The position numbers were made by a program, and so were the translations under genes. 64,000 nucleotides of DNA from positions 1,984,001 to 2,048,000 of the forward strand of contig NZ_AP038804.1 of the NCBI RefSeq assembly GCF_047159865.1. The letters are read 5' to 3'. The notes under the pieces are model-generated. The model saw nothing but the letters and a program-made list of their open reading frames with translations, searched no databases and was not told where the DNA came from. This DNA comes from JAIOSF01 sp047159865 (GTDB lineage Bacteria > Campylobacterota > Campylobacteria > Campylobacterales > Arcobacteraceae). Positions 28,630 through 38,435 of this stretch are shown here, piece after piece; position 1 is the stretch's first letter, and every line of letters starts with the position of its first letter.

Positions 28630-29808
28630 AAGAGATTCCTAAAGTTCTAATTGTTGATGATCAAAAATCAAATAGGTTATTGATAAAACTAACACTCAAG
28701 TCAAATGCAGATTACCAATTTTTTGAAGCTGCAGATGGAGAAGAGGGTGTTCGTTTAGCTATAAAGAAATCGCCACATATTATTTTAATAGATGCTCATG
28801 CCTAAAATAGATGGGTTTGAAGCTATTAAGATACTAAGAAATACTCCATCGACTAGAGATATACCTATTTTAATGATAAGTTCATTAGATAATCAAAATC
28901 AAAAAGTACAAGCTTTGCAATCTGGAATAAGTGATTTTATTTCAGTGCCATTTGATAAAAGTGCTTTAATTATAAGAGTGAATTCTCTTTTGAACTTATA
29001 TTTGATGTTTTTGGAAACAAAAAAAGAACTTAAACTGAATAATAATGAATTAGAAGAGAAAGTAAATAAAGCTATTGAAAAAAAACTTGAAGATGTGAAA
29101 CTAGCTTCTATAGGGAAAATAGCTGCAGGAATAACCCATGAAATAAATAGTCCACTAACTTATATGAAATCAAATCTTGAACTTATGAGTTATGATATAG
29201 AAGATATCGAAGGGAATGAGAAGATTAAGTTATCACTTTTGGAAACCCATAAGATAATAGATAGTGGACTTAATCGTATTAGAAATATTATAGATAATAC
29301 TAGAGAAATAGCAAAAAAAGGGAAAAACTCTTTTCATAATGAAAACTTATATGCTACTATTGTTTTTTCTACAAGAATGATTTATAATAGAGCAAAACAC
29401 CTTATGCCTATCATAATCAATAATAAAAAATTTGATTTGAATTTAGATGAAAACTTTGAACAATTTTCGCGAAGTATGATTAAAGAAAAACTTGAGCAGG
29501 TATGGATTATCATATTAAATAATGCTTGTGATGAATTTGAAACAAGCGATAAAGAATATGATGCACGAAAAATGATTATTGACATTAGTTACGATGAAGA
29601 AAAGGTAATCACTAAGTTCAAAGATAATGCTAACAACGGTATACCTAATGATATTATATCAAACATATTTGATCCGTTTATAAGTACTAAAGTTGACAAG
29701 GGTATGGGGTTTGGGCTGAATATTGCAAAAGAGATAGTTGAAGAGCATGGTGGAAAAATTTCAGCTTACAATGAAGATAATTATGCTGTATTTGAAATAG
29801 TGCTTTAA
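28620..29808 (+). pseudogene. Receiver - histidine kinase protein, split by a frameshift in the receiver domain
   Basis: Two frames together make one protein. Frame 1 (28620-28805) holds the receiver start (KVLIVDDQKSNR ... HIILID, phospho-acceptor Asp) and runs into a stop. Frame 2 (from ~28792 to 29808) continues at once with the rest of the receiver (MPKIDGFEAIKILR, MISSLD) and a histidine kinase (ASIGKIAAGITHEINSPL; NNACDEFE; MGFGLNIAKEIVEEHGG). Two bases appear to be missing near 28790-28796 (GATGCTC where GATATGCTC would restore the frame). The conserved receiver Lys is Val (ISVPFD). Either a genuine lesion, a sequencing error, or a protein made as two pieces. Confidence 0.7.
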
Positions 29809-29835
29809 AACCCTTTTATAAAATATTATATATGC

Positions 29836-29841
29836 TATAAT
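29836..29841 (+). promoter_or_regulatory. Promoter (-10) of the diguanylate cyclase gene
   Basis: Extended -10 TGC TATAAT at 29833-29841, 37 bases before the ATG at 29878; AAGGA precedes the start codon. Confidence 0.55.
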
Positions 29842-29877
29842 GACCTATATTAAGTAAATATAACTAAGGATTTTTTA

Positions 29878-31152
29878 ATGTACAGTAAAAAAACGATATT
29901 AATTGTTGATGATGATTCTCTTATTATAAGTATTTTAAAAGATAAAATAGAAAGAAAAATTAAAAATATAAATATCTTGACGGCTCTTTCCTACAAAGAA
30001 GCAATTAAACATATCCTTGATAAAACGCAAAATATAGATGTTGCTATATTGGATCTAAATTTACCTGAAGTTGAGTCTGGGGCAGTTGTTGACTATGCTA
30101 TGAAAAAAAATATTCCAACAATAGTTCTTACTGCAACTATAAACGAGAGTCTTAAAAAAATATTGATTAAAAATAATATTATTGATTATATATTAAAAAA
30201 TGGTAAAAGAGGTATTGATCATGCTGTTGATTGTGCACTTCGAATTTTAAAACATCAAGGAACAAATATTTTATTGGTTGATGATGCTATTGTAGATTTA
30301 ACACTTATCTCAGATGTTTTAAAAAAAATGAAATTTAATGTAATAACGGCTAAAAATGGACTAGAAGCCTATGGGATTTTACAAAATTCTGATGTGAAGT
30401 TCTCTTTGGTTATTACAGACTATAATATGCCAAAAATGGATGGTATGACACTTATCTTAAAAATTAGAGAAGATTTTGACAAAGATGAGTTAGCCATAAT
30501 TGCGCTGAGTGGATATGAAGATGAAGAGTTGTCTTCTCATCTTATTAGTGTTGGTGCAAATGATTTTTTGACAAAACCTTATAGTGATATTGAGCTTATT
30601 ACAAGAATAAGTTCAAATTTAGAGTTATTAGACTTGTTCCAAAAAACAAAAGATATGGCAAATAAAGATTTTTTAACGGGGGCTTTTAACAGAAGATATT
30701 TTTTCGATCAGGGCGAAATCATATTTAATAAAGCTAAAAAACAGAAAAAAGATCTTGTCGTAGCGATGTTTGATATTGATAAATTTAAAAATATTAACGA
30801 CACTTATGGGCATGATGTTGGAGATATTGCTATTGTCGAGGTTGCCAATATTTTAAATAAATATTTAGATGAATCTGCACTCATGGCTCGTTTTGGTGGA
30901 GAAGAATTTTGTGTATTATTAGACGATATCACTTTGGACGAAGCTAAAATACTTTTTGAAAATATTAGAAAAGCTTTTGAAAAAAATATCATTGATATCA
31001 ATGATTTGAAAATACAGTTTACGACTTCTATCGGTATTTGTTATGGTGTATTTGATACTTTAGACATTATGATTAAAAAAGCAGATGATGGACTATATAC
31101 TTGTAAAAATAATGGTAGAAATCAAATAGCTATGTATACAGAATCAAGATAA
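29878..31152 (+). CDS. Double-receiver response regulator with active GGDEF (diguanylate cyclase)
   Basis: A 424-residue cytoplasmic protein. Receiver 1 (~5-120: ILIVDDDS, VAILDLNLP) looks degenerate near its end (LKNGKR). Receiver 2 (~132-250: ILLVDDAIVDL, ITDYNMPKMDG, TKPYSD) is intact. The GGDEF domain (~260-424) has FDIDKFKNINDTYGHDVGD and an intact active site RFGGEEF. No RxxD inhibitory site is seen just upstream of it. It should make c-di-GMP in response to phosphorelay input, and so could feed the LapD-like receptor at 16061. Confidence 0.9.
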   Translation: MYSKKTILIVDDDSLIISILKDKIERKIKNINILTALSYKEAIKHILDKTQNIDVAILDLNLPEVESGAVVDYAMKKNIPTIVLTATINESLKKILIKNNIIDYILKNGKRGIDHAVDCALRILKHQGTNILLVDDAIVDLTLISDVLKKMKFNVITAKNGLEAYGILQNSDVKFSLVITDYNMPKMDGMTLILKIREDFDKDELAIIALSGYEDEELSSHLISVGANDFLTKPYSDIELITRISSNLELLDLFQKTKDMANKDFLTGAFNRRYFFDQGEIIFNKAKKQKKDLVVAMFDIDKFKNINDTYGHDVGDIAIVEVANILNKYLDESALMARFGGEEFCVLLDDITLDEAKILFENIRKAFEKNIIDINDLKIQFTTSIGICYGVFDTLDIMIKKADDGLYTCKNNGRNQIAMYTESR

Positions 31153-31173
31153 GCTAATAGATACTATATAATC

Positions 31174-32253
31174 GTGCAAAATATTATCAATCAAAATTAT
31201 TACAATGAAGATGAAAAGGAACTTTCAAATAAGTTTTTGTATGATAAAACTGTCAAAAAATATATCTTGGGTATAAATAAACTTACAAAAAGTGTTTTAA
31301 AACATGTAGAGATTGATGGTGTTATTGATGATTTTACAAGAGTACAAACATCAAGAAAAAAAGAGATACTTCAAATAGATGATGTTCCTAAAAATTCGAT
31401 TATTCTTTGGGTCTCAAATGGTAGTCCTTTGGAGGTGAAAAATAAACTAGATGATTTAGGTTATACCCATCTAAGTTATTTGGCTTTTTTTAAATATAGT
31501 AAATTAGATTTGGCTGAACCTCCTTTTATAATCGACTTTAAAGAAGATTTTTTACATAATAAAGAAAAATATGAAAATCTGTATACTTTACTTGCTGATG
31601 AAAAATCAAAAAAGATATTTGAAAAATTAATCAATTTTAAAATATCTTTTGATTTTGACTTTATGCAAGGTTTTAGTAATAATCATGAAGAACAGTATTT
31701 TGATAAAGAGATACTTCCAACTCTAAGAAATATTACTTTTGTTGATGGCGGAGCTTATGTGGGAGATACTGTTCCTTATATTATTCAAAATTTCCCCGAT
31801 TTTAAAAAAATATATTGTATTGAACCTAATACTCTTCATATAAATATTGCTAAAAGAAATTTTTCTCAATATGAAAATATAGAGTTTATTAATTGCGGAC
31901 TAGGTATTAATAAACAGTTTTCACATGAAATCCAAACAACACAAAATAATTGTGCACATGATTATCAAGCTAGCAATTTAAACAGTATCGATAATATGAT
32001 GACTGAAAAAGTAGATTTTATCAAAATGGATATAGAAGGTGCCGAGCAAGATGCAATAGAAGGTGCTAAAAGAACTATATCTGAGTATACCCCTGTTTTG
32101 GCAATTTGCATATATCATAAAGCTGAAGATTGGTATAAAGTTCCTCAAAAAGTATTACGAATAAATCCAAATTATAAAATTTATTTGCGTCATTATATGG
32201 AAGGTATTTATGAGACAGTAATGTACTTTATACCTGATGCTTACAATAAATAA
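31174..32253 (+). CDS. FkbM-family SAM methyltransferase
   Basis: A ~359-residue protein; the catalytic half (~185-350) shows FkbM motifs VDGGAYVGDTVPYI (SAM site), IYCIEPN, and VDFIKMDIEGAEQDAIEGA, with an FkbM-type end (LRHYMEGIYETVMYFIP). The N-terminal ~180 residues are unassigned. The GTG start at 31174 has no ribosome site and lies two bases after a TATAAT (31167-31172). An in-frame TTG further in, behind AAAAGGAA, could be the real start. Such enzymes O-methylate sugars or peptides; the substrate is unknown. Confidence 0.75.
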   Translation: MQNIINQNYYNEDEKELSNKFLYDKTVKKYILGINKLTKSVLKHVEIDGVIDDFTRVQTSRKKEILQIDDVPKNSIILWVSNGSPLEVKNKLDDLGYTHLSYLAFFKYSKLDLAEPPFIIDFKEDFLHNKEKYENLYTLLADEKSKKIFEKLINFKISFDFDFMQGFSNNHEEQYFDKEILPTLRNITFVDGGAYVGDTVPYIIQNFPDFKKIYCIEPNTLHINIAKRNFSQYENIEFINCGLGINKQFSHEIQTTQNNCAHDYQASNLNSIDNMMTEKVDFIKMDIEGAEQDAIEGAKRTISEYTPVLAICIYHKAEDWYKVPQKVLRINPNYKIYLRHYMEGIYETVMYFIPDAYNK

Positions 32254-32256
32254 GAA

Positions 32257-32268
32257 GTATGTTATACT
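32257..32268 (+). promoter_or_regulatory. Candidate promoter (-10) of the hybrid kinase gene
   Basis: Extended -10 TGT TATACT ending at 32268, ~36 bases before the ATG at 32305. No -35 is visible. Confidence 0.4.
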
Positions 32269-32304
32269 TTTAAATAAATATAAAAATTATACAGGTAAGC
32301 CAAT

Positions 32305-34509
32305 ATGAAAAAAGTTATTTACTCTTTAAGTATTATGATTGTGATTTTGTGTGCAGTGATTTTGTATTTGATTTTTGAAAAAAACAAACAAATTGATGTT
32401 TTAAAAACTAAATCAAAAGAGCAACATGAAAGCCAAATAAATTCTATTATTAATCAGTATAAAACATCAAATAGTTTTATCTTTAAAAGTATTATTGACA
32501 ATAAAGATGTTTTGTTATTACAGAAAAAAGCTTTAGATTCAAAAAGTGCAATTGAACAAGATAAATATAGAAAACTGTTGTATAAGAAACTAGAACACTT
32601 CTATTCACATTTAAAAGAGTATGGTATCAAACAGTTGCATTTTCACTTACCAGATAATAAAAGTTTTTTGAGATTTCATAAACCAAATAAATATGGAGAT
32701 GATTTAAGTGATATTCGTAACTCTATTGTTTTTGTAAATAAAAATTTAAAAGCAATAGATGGTTTTGAAGAGGGGAGAATATTTAATGGGTATAGATTTG
32801 TATATCCGTTAATTTTAGAGAAAGAACATATCGGTAGTGTTGAAGTAAGTATAGGTTTTAATGCTATTAATAAAATCTCCATGACTAATTATAAAATATT
32901 TCAATATATGATTCTAAATAAAGAAGTAGTCGATGGAAAAGTATTTTCAGGTGAACGAAAGAATTATGAACAATCAACTATTAACGAAAATTTCTTTCAT
33001 GAGGTAAACTCTTTTTTAAATTATAAAAATAACTCAGAGTTTCAAAAAGATATTTTCAGTTTGAGTGTATTTCGTAAAATAAATACTATGTTAAGTGAAA
33101 AATTTGACACTGCTTATTTTTTAGAATACAAAAGTAAAATAGAGTTTTTTGAATTCAGTGATTTACATTATTATGTAAGTTTATTACCAATCCAGAATAT
33201 ACAAAATGAAAATATAGGATATATTATCTCCTATACGAAATGTGAGTGTATTCGTGGCATTTATGATGAATTTTATATTAAATTATTATTGGTGGTTTTG
33301 CTTTTTTTACTTTTAATATTATATCTGTATAAAAGAGAAATGTCTAAAATTGAACTAGAAAACTTAAATAAAATTGCAAATGAACAAAGAGATAAAGCTA
33401 TAAAATCAGCAAGTGTAAAAGCAGAATTTTTAGCAAACATGTCTCATGAAATACGAACGCCACTCAATGGAATTTTAGGTTTTGTTGAGCTTTTATCTGA
33501 AACAGTTACCGATAAAAAAAGTAAAGAATATTTAAAAATTGTAAACGACTCTAGTCATCATTTAGTCGGTATTATAGATGATATTTTAGATTTTAGTAAA
33601 ATAGAAAGTGGCAAATTGAACCTTGATAAGCATGATTTTCTCGTAAAAAAAGAGTTTGAAGTTATTACACATCTGTTTGAAGCTAAAGCTTCTCAAAAGA
33701 ATATTAGTTTACATTTAGATATTTCAAAGAATGTTCCTTTATCGCTTAATAGTGATCCTTTACGGATAAAACAAGTTATATCGAATTTAGTAAGTAATGC
33801 TATTAAGTTTACCCATAAAGGAAAAAATATTTATATTACGATTGCATATAGAGATAATTATTTGGATATCTCTGTTAAAGATGAAGGTGTAGGTATAGCA
33901 AATGAAAAACTCAAACATATTTTTGAAGCGTTTAATCAAGAAGATAATTCTACTACAAGAGAATATGGAGGGACAGGACTTGGTTTATCAATAAGTAGTG
34001 AGTTAGTATCGTTGTTAGGAGGAACACTACAAGTAAGTAGTAAAATTGGAAAAGGAAGTGAGTTTTATTTTACTATTCCTGTTACAATTGGAACTCTAGT
34101 TGAAAAAATAGATTCTAAAAGAGAAAAAATAACATTTGAAAATAAAAGAATTTTACTTGTTGAGGATAATAAATCAAATCAAATTCTAATGAGTGTTATT
34201 TTAAAACAAATGAATCTTGCTTTTGATATTGCAAACAATGGAGAGGAAGCTGTAGATATATTTAAAATAAATAAATATGATTTAGTTTTAATGGATGAAA
34301 ATATGCCTAAAATGAATGGATTAGAGGCGAGTAAAATAATTTTGGATTATGAAAAAACGCATACTATAAAACACACACCAATTGTCGCATTAACTGCAAA
34401 TTCATTAACAGAAGATAAAAAACGATTTTTGGATGCTGGTATGGATGAATACTTATCAAAGCCCATAGATAGATTTGAGTTAAATCGAGTATTGCAAAAG
34501 CTACTCTAA
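32305..34509 (+). CDS. Hybrid sensor histidine kinase with C-terminal receiver
   Basis: A 734-residue inner-membrane protein: TM1 (~4-22), a ~300-residue periplasmic sensor region with Cache-like features (FHLPDNKSFLRFHKPNKYGD; YRFVYPLILEKEHIGSVEVS), TM2 (~328-346), HisKA (EFLANMSHEIRTPLNGILGF, His ~381), HATPase (VSNAIKFTHKG; DEGVGIANEKL; YGGTGLGLSI) and a receiver (~615-734: ILLVEDNKSNQ, LVLMDENMPKMNG, SKPIDR). All catalytic motifs are intact. The nearby Hpt protein and double-receiver cyclase could complete a phosphorelay. Confidence 0.92.
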   Translation: MKKVIYSLSIMIVILCAVILYLIFEKNKQIDVLKTKSKEQHESQINSIINQYKTSNSFIFKSIIDNKDVLLLQKKALDSKSAIEQDKYRKLLYKKLEHFYSHLKEYGIKQLHFHLPDNKSFLRFHKPNKYGDDLSDIRNSIVFVNKNLKAIDGFEEGRIFNGYRFVYPLILEKEHIGSVEVSIGFNAINKISMTNYKIFQYMILNKEVVDGKVFSGERKNYEQSTINENFFHEVNSFLNYKNNSEFQKDIFSLSVFRKINTMLSEKFDTAYFLEYKSKIEFFEFSDLHYYVSLLPIQNIQNENIGYIISYTKCECIRGIYDEFYIKLLLVVLLFLLLILYLYKREMSKIELENLNKIANEQRDKAIKSASVKAEFLANMSHEIRTPLNGILGFVELLSETVTDKKSKEYLKIVNDSSHHLVGIIDDILDFSKIESGKLNLDKHDFLVKKEFEVITHLFEAKASQKNISLHLDISKNVPLSLNSDPLRIKQVISNLVSNAIKFTHKGKNIYITIAYRDNYLDISVKDEGVGIANEKLKHIFEAFNQEDNSTTREYGGTGLGLSISSELVSLLGGTLQVSSKIGKGSEFYFTIPVTIGTLVEKIDSKREKITFENKRILLVEDNKSNQILMSVILKQMNLAFDIANNGEEAVDIFKINKYDLVLMDENMPKMNGLEASKIILDYEKTHTIKHTPIVALTANSLTEDKKRFLDAGMDEYLSKPIDRFELNRVLQKLL

Positions 34510-34589
34510 AATCATTTTCAGTTACTTTTAGATAAAATATTTAGTAAAAACTAATTACAATAACTAAATTCATTAAGGAATAATCACAA

Positions 34590-37205
34590 ATGATAAAAAT
34601 ATTTTCAAAAATTTTTGGAACAAAAAATGATAAAGAGATAAAAAAATACAAAAAAAGAGCCCTTCTTATTACTGCACTTGAAGAATCATTTAGCAGCTTA
34701 ACAAATGAAGAATTACAAGAAAATTTCAATAAATTAAAACAAGAAGTTCAAGATAAAACAAAAACCTTAGATGAAGTACTCAATGAAAGTTTTGCTATTA
34801 CAAGAGAGGCTAGTAAACGAATTTTAGGTATGAGACATTATGATGTTCAACTTATTGGAGGAATGGTTTTACACGAAGGTAGAATTGCTGAAATGAAAAC
34901 AGGTGAAGGTAAAACACTTGTTGGAAGTTTAGCTGTTGCTCTTAATGCAATGACAGATGAGGGTGTGCATGTTGTAACCGTAAATGACTATTTAGCTAGT
35001 AGAGATGCTAAAGAGCTAGAACCACTTTATGAATTTTTAGGATATAGTACAGGTATATTAACAGGTGAAATAAGTGATGAATCATATAGAAAAGAGCAAT
35101 ATAATGCAGATATAACATATGGTACAAACAATGAATTTGGATTTGACTTTTTACGAGATAATATGCACTATTCACTCGACGAAAAAGTACAAAGAAAATA
35201 CAATTTTGTTATTGTAGATGAAGTTGATTCTATCTTAATTGATGAAGCAAGAACACCACTTATTATTTCTGGTCCTACAAATCACAAAAGTACTGATTAT
35301 TTAAAAGCAAATGAAGTAGCTTTAGCTCTTACAAAAGGTGAAAAAACTGAAGCTAAAAAAGCAGATGAACCGGAAATAGTTACGGGTGATTATATTGTAG
35401 ATGAAAAAAATAAAAGTGTTCTTTTAACAGAAGAGGGTATTTTAAATGCACAAAAGCTTTTTGATGTAGATAATATGTATTCATTAGAACATGCATCACT
35501 TTCTCATCATTTAGATCAAGCATTAAAATCACATAATATTTTTGAAAAAGATGTTGATTATGTTGTTCAAAATAATGAAATAATTATTGTTGATGAGTTT
35601 ACAGGACGATTAAGTGAAGGGAGACGATTTTCTGATGGACTTCACCAAGCTTTAGAAGCTAAAGAGGGTGTAGCAATACAAGATGAATCTCAAACATTAG
35701 CAGATATTACATTCCAAAATTATTTTAGAATGTATAATAAACTAGCAGGTATGACTGGAACAGCTCAAACAGAAGCTACAGAATTTGCAGAGATTTATAA
35801 TCTTGATGTTGTTTCTATCCCTACAAATGTACCTATTGCTAGAATTGATAGAAATGACCTTATTTATAAAACAGAAAGAGAAAAGTTCGTAGCTGTTTGT
35901 AATAAAATCAAAGAGGTTTCAAAAACAGGTCAACCTATACTTGTAGGAACAGCGTCTATTGAAAAATCTGAACATCTACATGCTCTTTTAAAAGAAGCAA
36001 AAGTTCCACATACTGTTTTAAATGCAAAGCAGCATGAAAAAGAGGGTAAAATTGTTGAAGATGCAGGGCAAAAGGGTGCTGTTACTATTGCTACAAATAT
36101 GGCTGGTCGTGGTGTTGATATTAAGCTACCTGAGGAATGTTTAGAGCTTGGTGGACTGATGATTTTAGGAACAGAAAGACATGAATCAAGAAGAATAGAC
36201 AATCAGCTTCGTGGTCGAGCTGGTAGACAAGGTGATGTCGGTGAATCGCAATTTTATCTTTCTCTTGAAGATAACCTTTTACGAATTTTTGGGAGCGATA
36301 AAATTGCTGGCGTTATGAGTAGATTAGGTCTTGAAGAGGGTGAACATATTGAATCTGGTATGGTAACAAGAGCTGTTGAAAATGCACAGAAAAAAGTTGA
36401 AGCTATGCATTTTGAGTCGAGAAAACACCTTTTAGAATATGATGATGTTGCGAATGAACAAAGAAAAGTAATATACACATTTAGAAATGAGTTACTAAAT
36501 GAAGAATATGCAATAGCTGCAAAAATTGATGAAAATATTAGAGAGTTTGCAGCTGTAATTATAGAAAATGCAAAAGAACTTAGTGAAAGTATTATGGTAG
36601 ATGATTTCTCTTACGAAAGTTTAATAGTAAAAATAAAAGAAGAATTAAATATTGAGATTTCTCAGGAACAAATAGAAGCGACTGATTTTGAAACAATTGA
36701 GATGCAATTAATTTCAGTTTTAAAAGAAAACTATGAAGAAAAAATGTCTATGCCTGCACCAGAACAAAGAAGTGAAATTGAAAGAATTTTATATTTACAG
36801 GTTTTAGATAAAGCATATAGAGAACATTTATACTCAATGGATACGCTTAAAACAGGTATTGGTCTTCGTGGTTATAATCAAAAAGATCCTTTAGTTGAGT
36901 ATAAAAAAGAGAGTTATAATATGTTTATAGAGCTTATCGCTTCTATTAAATATGAGATTATAAGAATTTTATTTTCAGTACAATTAAGAGATGAAGATGA
37001 AGCAAAAAGAGAACAAGAAGCTCTTGAAAGACTAAAAAAAGAGATGGAAGCTTCAGTTGAAGATATATCTTTAAATAATGAAATAAAAAAAACAACAGTA
37101 GAAAAAAAGATAGCTAGAAATGCTCCTTGCCCTTGTGGAAGCGGTAAAAAATATAAGCAATGTTGTGGTCAAAGTGGACCTAAAAAAGGTGTATTGGCTA
37201 GATAG
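34590..37205 (+). CDS. secA: Preprotein translocase ATPase SecA
   Basis: An 871-residue essential motor that drives unfolded proteins through SecYEG. Seen: GMRHYDVQLIGGMVLHEG, Walker A MKTGEGKT (~103-110), VDEVDSILIDEARTPLIISG (DEVD motif), NMAGRGVDI, GTERHESRRIDNQLRGRAGR, and a C-terminal zinc/SecB-binding tail CPCGSGKKYKQCCG. Length is normal. AAGGA precedes the ATG. The lolC/E-type permease starts immediately after its stop. Confidence 0.97.
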   Translation: MIKIFSKIFGTKNDKEIKKYKKRALLITALEESFSSLTNEELQENFNKLKQEVQDKTKTLDEVLNESFAITREASKRILGMRHYDVQLIGGMVLHEGRIAEMKTGEGKTLVGSLAVALNAMTDEGVHVVTVNDYLASRDAKELEPLYEFLGYSTGILTGEISDESYRKEQYNADITYGTNNEFGFDFLRDNMHYSLDEKVQRKYNFVIVDEVDSILIDEARTPLIISGPTNHKSTDYLKANEVALALTKGEKTEAKKADEPEIVTGDYIVDEKNKSVLLTEEGILNAQKLFDVDNMYSLEHASLSHHLDQALKSHNIFEKDVDYVVQNNEIIIVDEFTGRLSEGRRFSDGLHQALEAKEGVAIQDESQTLADITFQNYFRMYNKLAGMTGTAQTEATEFAEIYNLDVVSIPTNVPIARIDRNDLIYKTEREKFVAVCNKIKEVSKTGQPILVGTASIEKSEHLHALLKEAKVPHTVLNAKQHEKEGKIVEDAGQKGAVTIATNMAGRGVDIKLPEECLELGGLMILGTERHESRRIDNQLRGRAGRQGDVGESQFYLSLEDNLLRIFGSDKIAGVMSRLGLEEGEHIESGMVTRAVENAQKKVEAMHFESRKHLLEYDDVANEQRKVIYTFRNELLNEEYAIAAKIDENIREFAAVIIENAKELSESIMVDDFSYESLIVKIKEELNIEISQEQIEATDFETIEMQLISVLKENYEEKMSMPAPEQRSEIERILYLQVLDKAYREHLYSMDTLKTGIGLRGYNQKDPLVEYKKESYNMFIELIASIKYEIIRILFSVQLRDEDEAKREQEALERLKKEMEASVEDISLNNEIKKTTVEKKIARNAPCPCGSGKKYKQCCGQSGPKKGVLAR

Positions 37206-37206
37206 T

Positions 37207-38415
37207 TTGAATACTAAATTAATAAATTTTATAATACGAAAATATCTTAAATTTGACAAGAAAAATCCTTTTATTTCTATTAGTGCTATCTTAGCATTTT
37301 TAGGGGTTGGTATAGGTGTAATGGTTTTGATCGTTGCTATGGCTATTATGAATGGTACTGCAAAAGAGTTTGAAAAAAAACTTTTTACTATGAATTATCC
37401 TTTAAGTATTTATCCAAAAGTTGATGGGATGATTGATGAAAATCTTTTAAAAGATTTAGAATCAAAGTTTCCTGATTTGTTATTTTCTCCTTATCTAAGC
37501 TCTCAAGTGATGATTCAAAGTGATGAATCGATGAGTGGTGGAGTTGTATTTGGTGTAAATAAAGAAAAAGAAGCTGCTATTAATAGCATATATAAAGAAG
37601 CTGTTAAAGATATTGATACTTTTAATAAATACGATATTATTGTTGGACAAGGTATAAAGGATGAGTTGTTTTTATATTCAAATCAAAAAGTAACTTTGTA
37701 CTTTACTACAGTAAATCCAAGTGGTTTCTCTTTGATGCCAAAGATGAAAAGGTTTGTTTATAGTGGTGATTTTAAATCAGGTTTAACAGCCTATGATAAA
37801 GCATATATGTACACTTCAATTGATTCGTTAAGAACAATTTTAAAAAAACATAAAAAGTATTATGATGGAATACATATTTATAGTGACAATCCGTTTAAAG
37901 ATAAAGAGCGTATAGAAAAAGAGCTTCCTTCTTTTGGAGTTGGAATAGTTGGCTGGTGGCAACAAAATGGAAACTTTTTTGCTGCAATGGAGATGGAAAA
38001 ACAAGCATTATTTGTAGTTCTTATGCTTATTATTTTAATTGCATCATTAAATATCATTAGTTCATTACTTATGACTGTAATGAGCAGAAGAAAAGAGATT
38101 GCTCTTTTATTATCATTAGGGGCAAGTCAAAAAGAGGTAAAACATATATTTTTGCGTTTAGGGATTATTATAGGATATTCTGGTATTATCCTTGGTATTC
38201 TTTTGGGATTTTTTGGTATATATCTGCTAGAAAACTTTGATATTGTCTCCCTTCCTGCAGATGTTTACGGTAGCACCAAACTACCTCTTGTTTTAGATAA
38301 TATCGATTTTGTATCAATAATTGCGGGTTCGATGGTTATTGTATTTTTATCTGCTTATTATCCTGCAAAAAAAGCAACACAAATCGATGTATTAGATGTA
38401 TTAAGAAACGAATAG
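37207..38415 (+). CDS. lolE: Lipoprotein-releasing ABC transporter permease (LolC/LolE family)
   Basis: A 402-residue inner-membrane permease. One N-terminal helix with FLGVGIGVMVLIVAMAIMNG, a large periplasmic domain (~60-270) and three C-terminal helices (VVLMLIILIASLNIISSLLM; LGIIIGYSGIILGILLGFFG; the last near 370-390), ending in the MacB/FtsX-type tail (YYPAKKATQIDVLDVLRNE). It releases lipoproteins to LolA. The TTG at 37207, directly after the secA stop, is preferred; the frame is open further upstream but only inside secA. LolC and LolE cannot be told apart here. Confidence 0.88.
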   Translation: MNTKLINFIIRKYLKFDKKNPFISISAILAFLGVGIGVMVLIVAMAIMNGTAKEFEKKLFTMNYPLSIYPKVDGMIDENLLKDLESKFPDLLFSPYLSSQVMIQSDESMSGGVVFGVNKEKEAAINSIYKEAVKDIDTFNKYDIIVGQGIKDELFLYSNQKVTLYFTTVNPSGFSLMPKMKRFVYSGDFKSGLTAYDKAYMYTSIDSLRTILKKHKKYYDGIHIYSDNPFKDKERIEKELPSFGVGIVGWWQQNGNFFAAMEMEKQALFVVLMLIILIASLNIISSLLMTVMSRRKEIALLLSLGASQKEVKHIFLRLGIIIGYSGIILGILLGFFGIYLLENFDIVSLPADVYGSTKLPLVLDNIDFVSIIAGSMVIVFLSAYYPAKKATQIDVLDVLRNE

Positions 38416-38428
38416 TATCGTTTCTTAA
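38401..38428. terminator. Bidirectional hairpin between lolE and the YggS-type gene
   Basis: TTAAGAAACGA - ATAGTA - TCGTTTCTTAA is a perfect 11-bp stem that includes the lolE stop codon in its loop. The flanking gene on the minus strand ends at 38436, so it serves both convergent genes. T-runs are short. Confidence 0.6.
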
Positions 38429-38435
38429 TTGTATA

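Noticed and set aside
37120..37206. 29 extra in-frame codons upstream of lolC/E
   Set aside because: They lie inside secA; TTG 37207 directly after the secA stop gives a normal LolC/E N-terminus.
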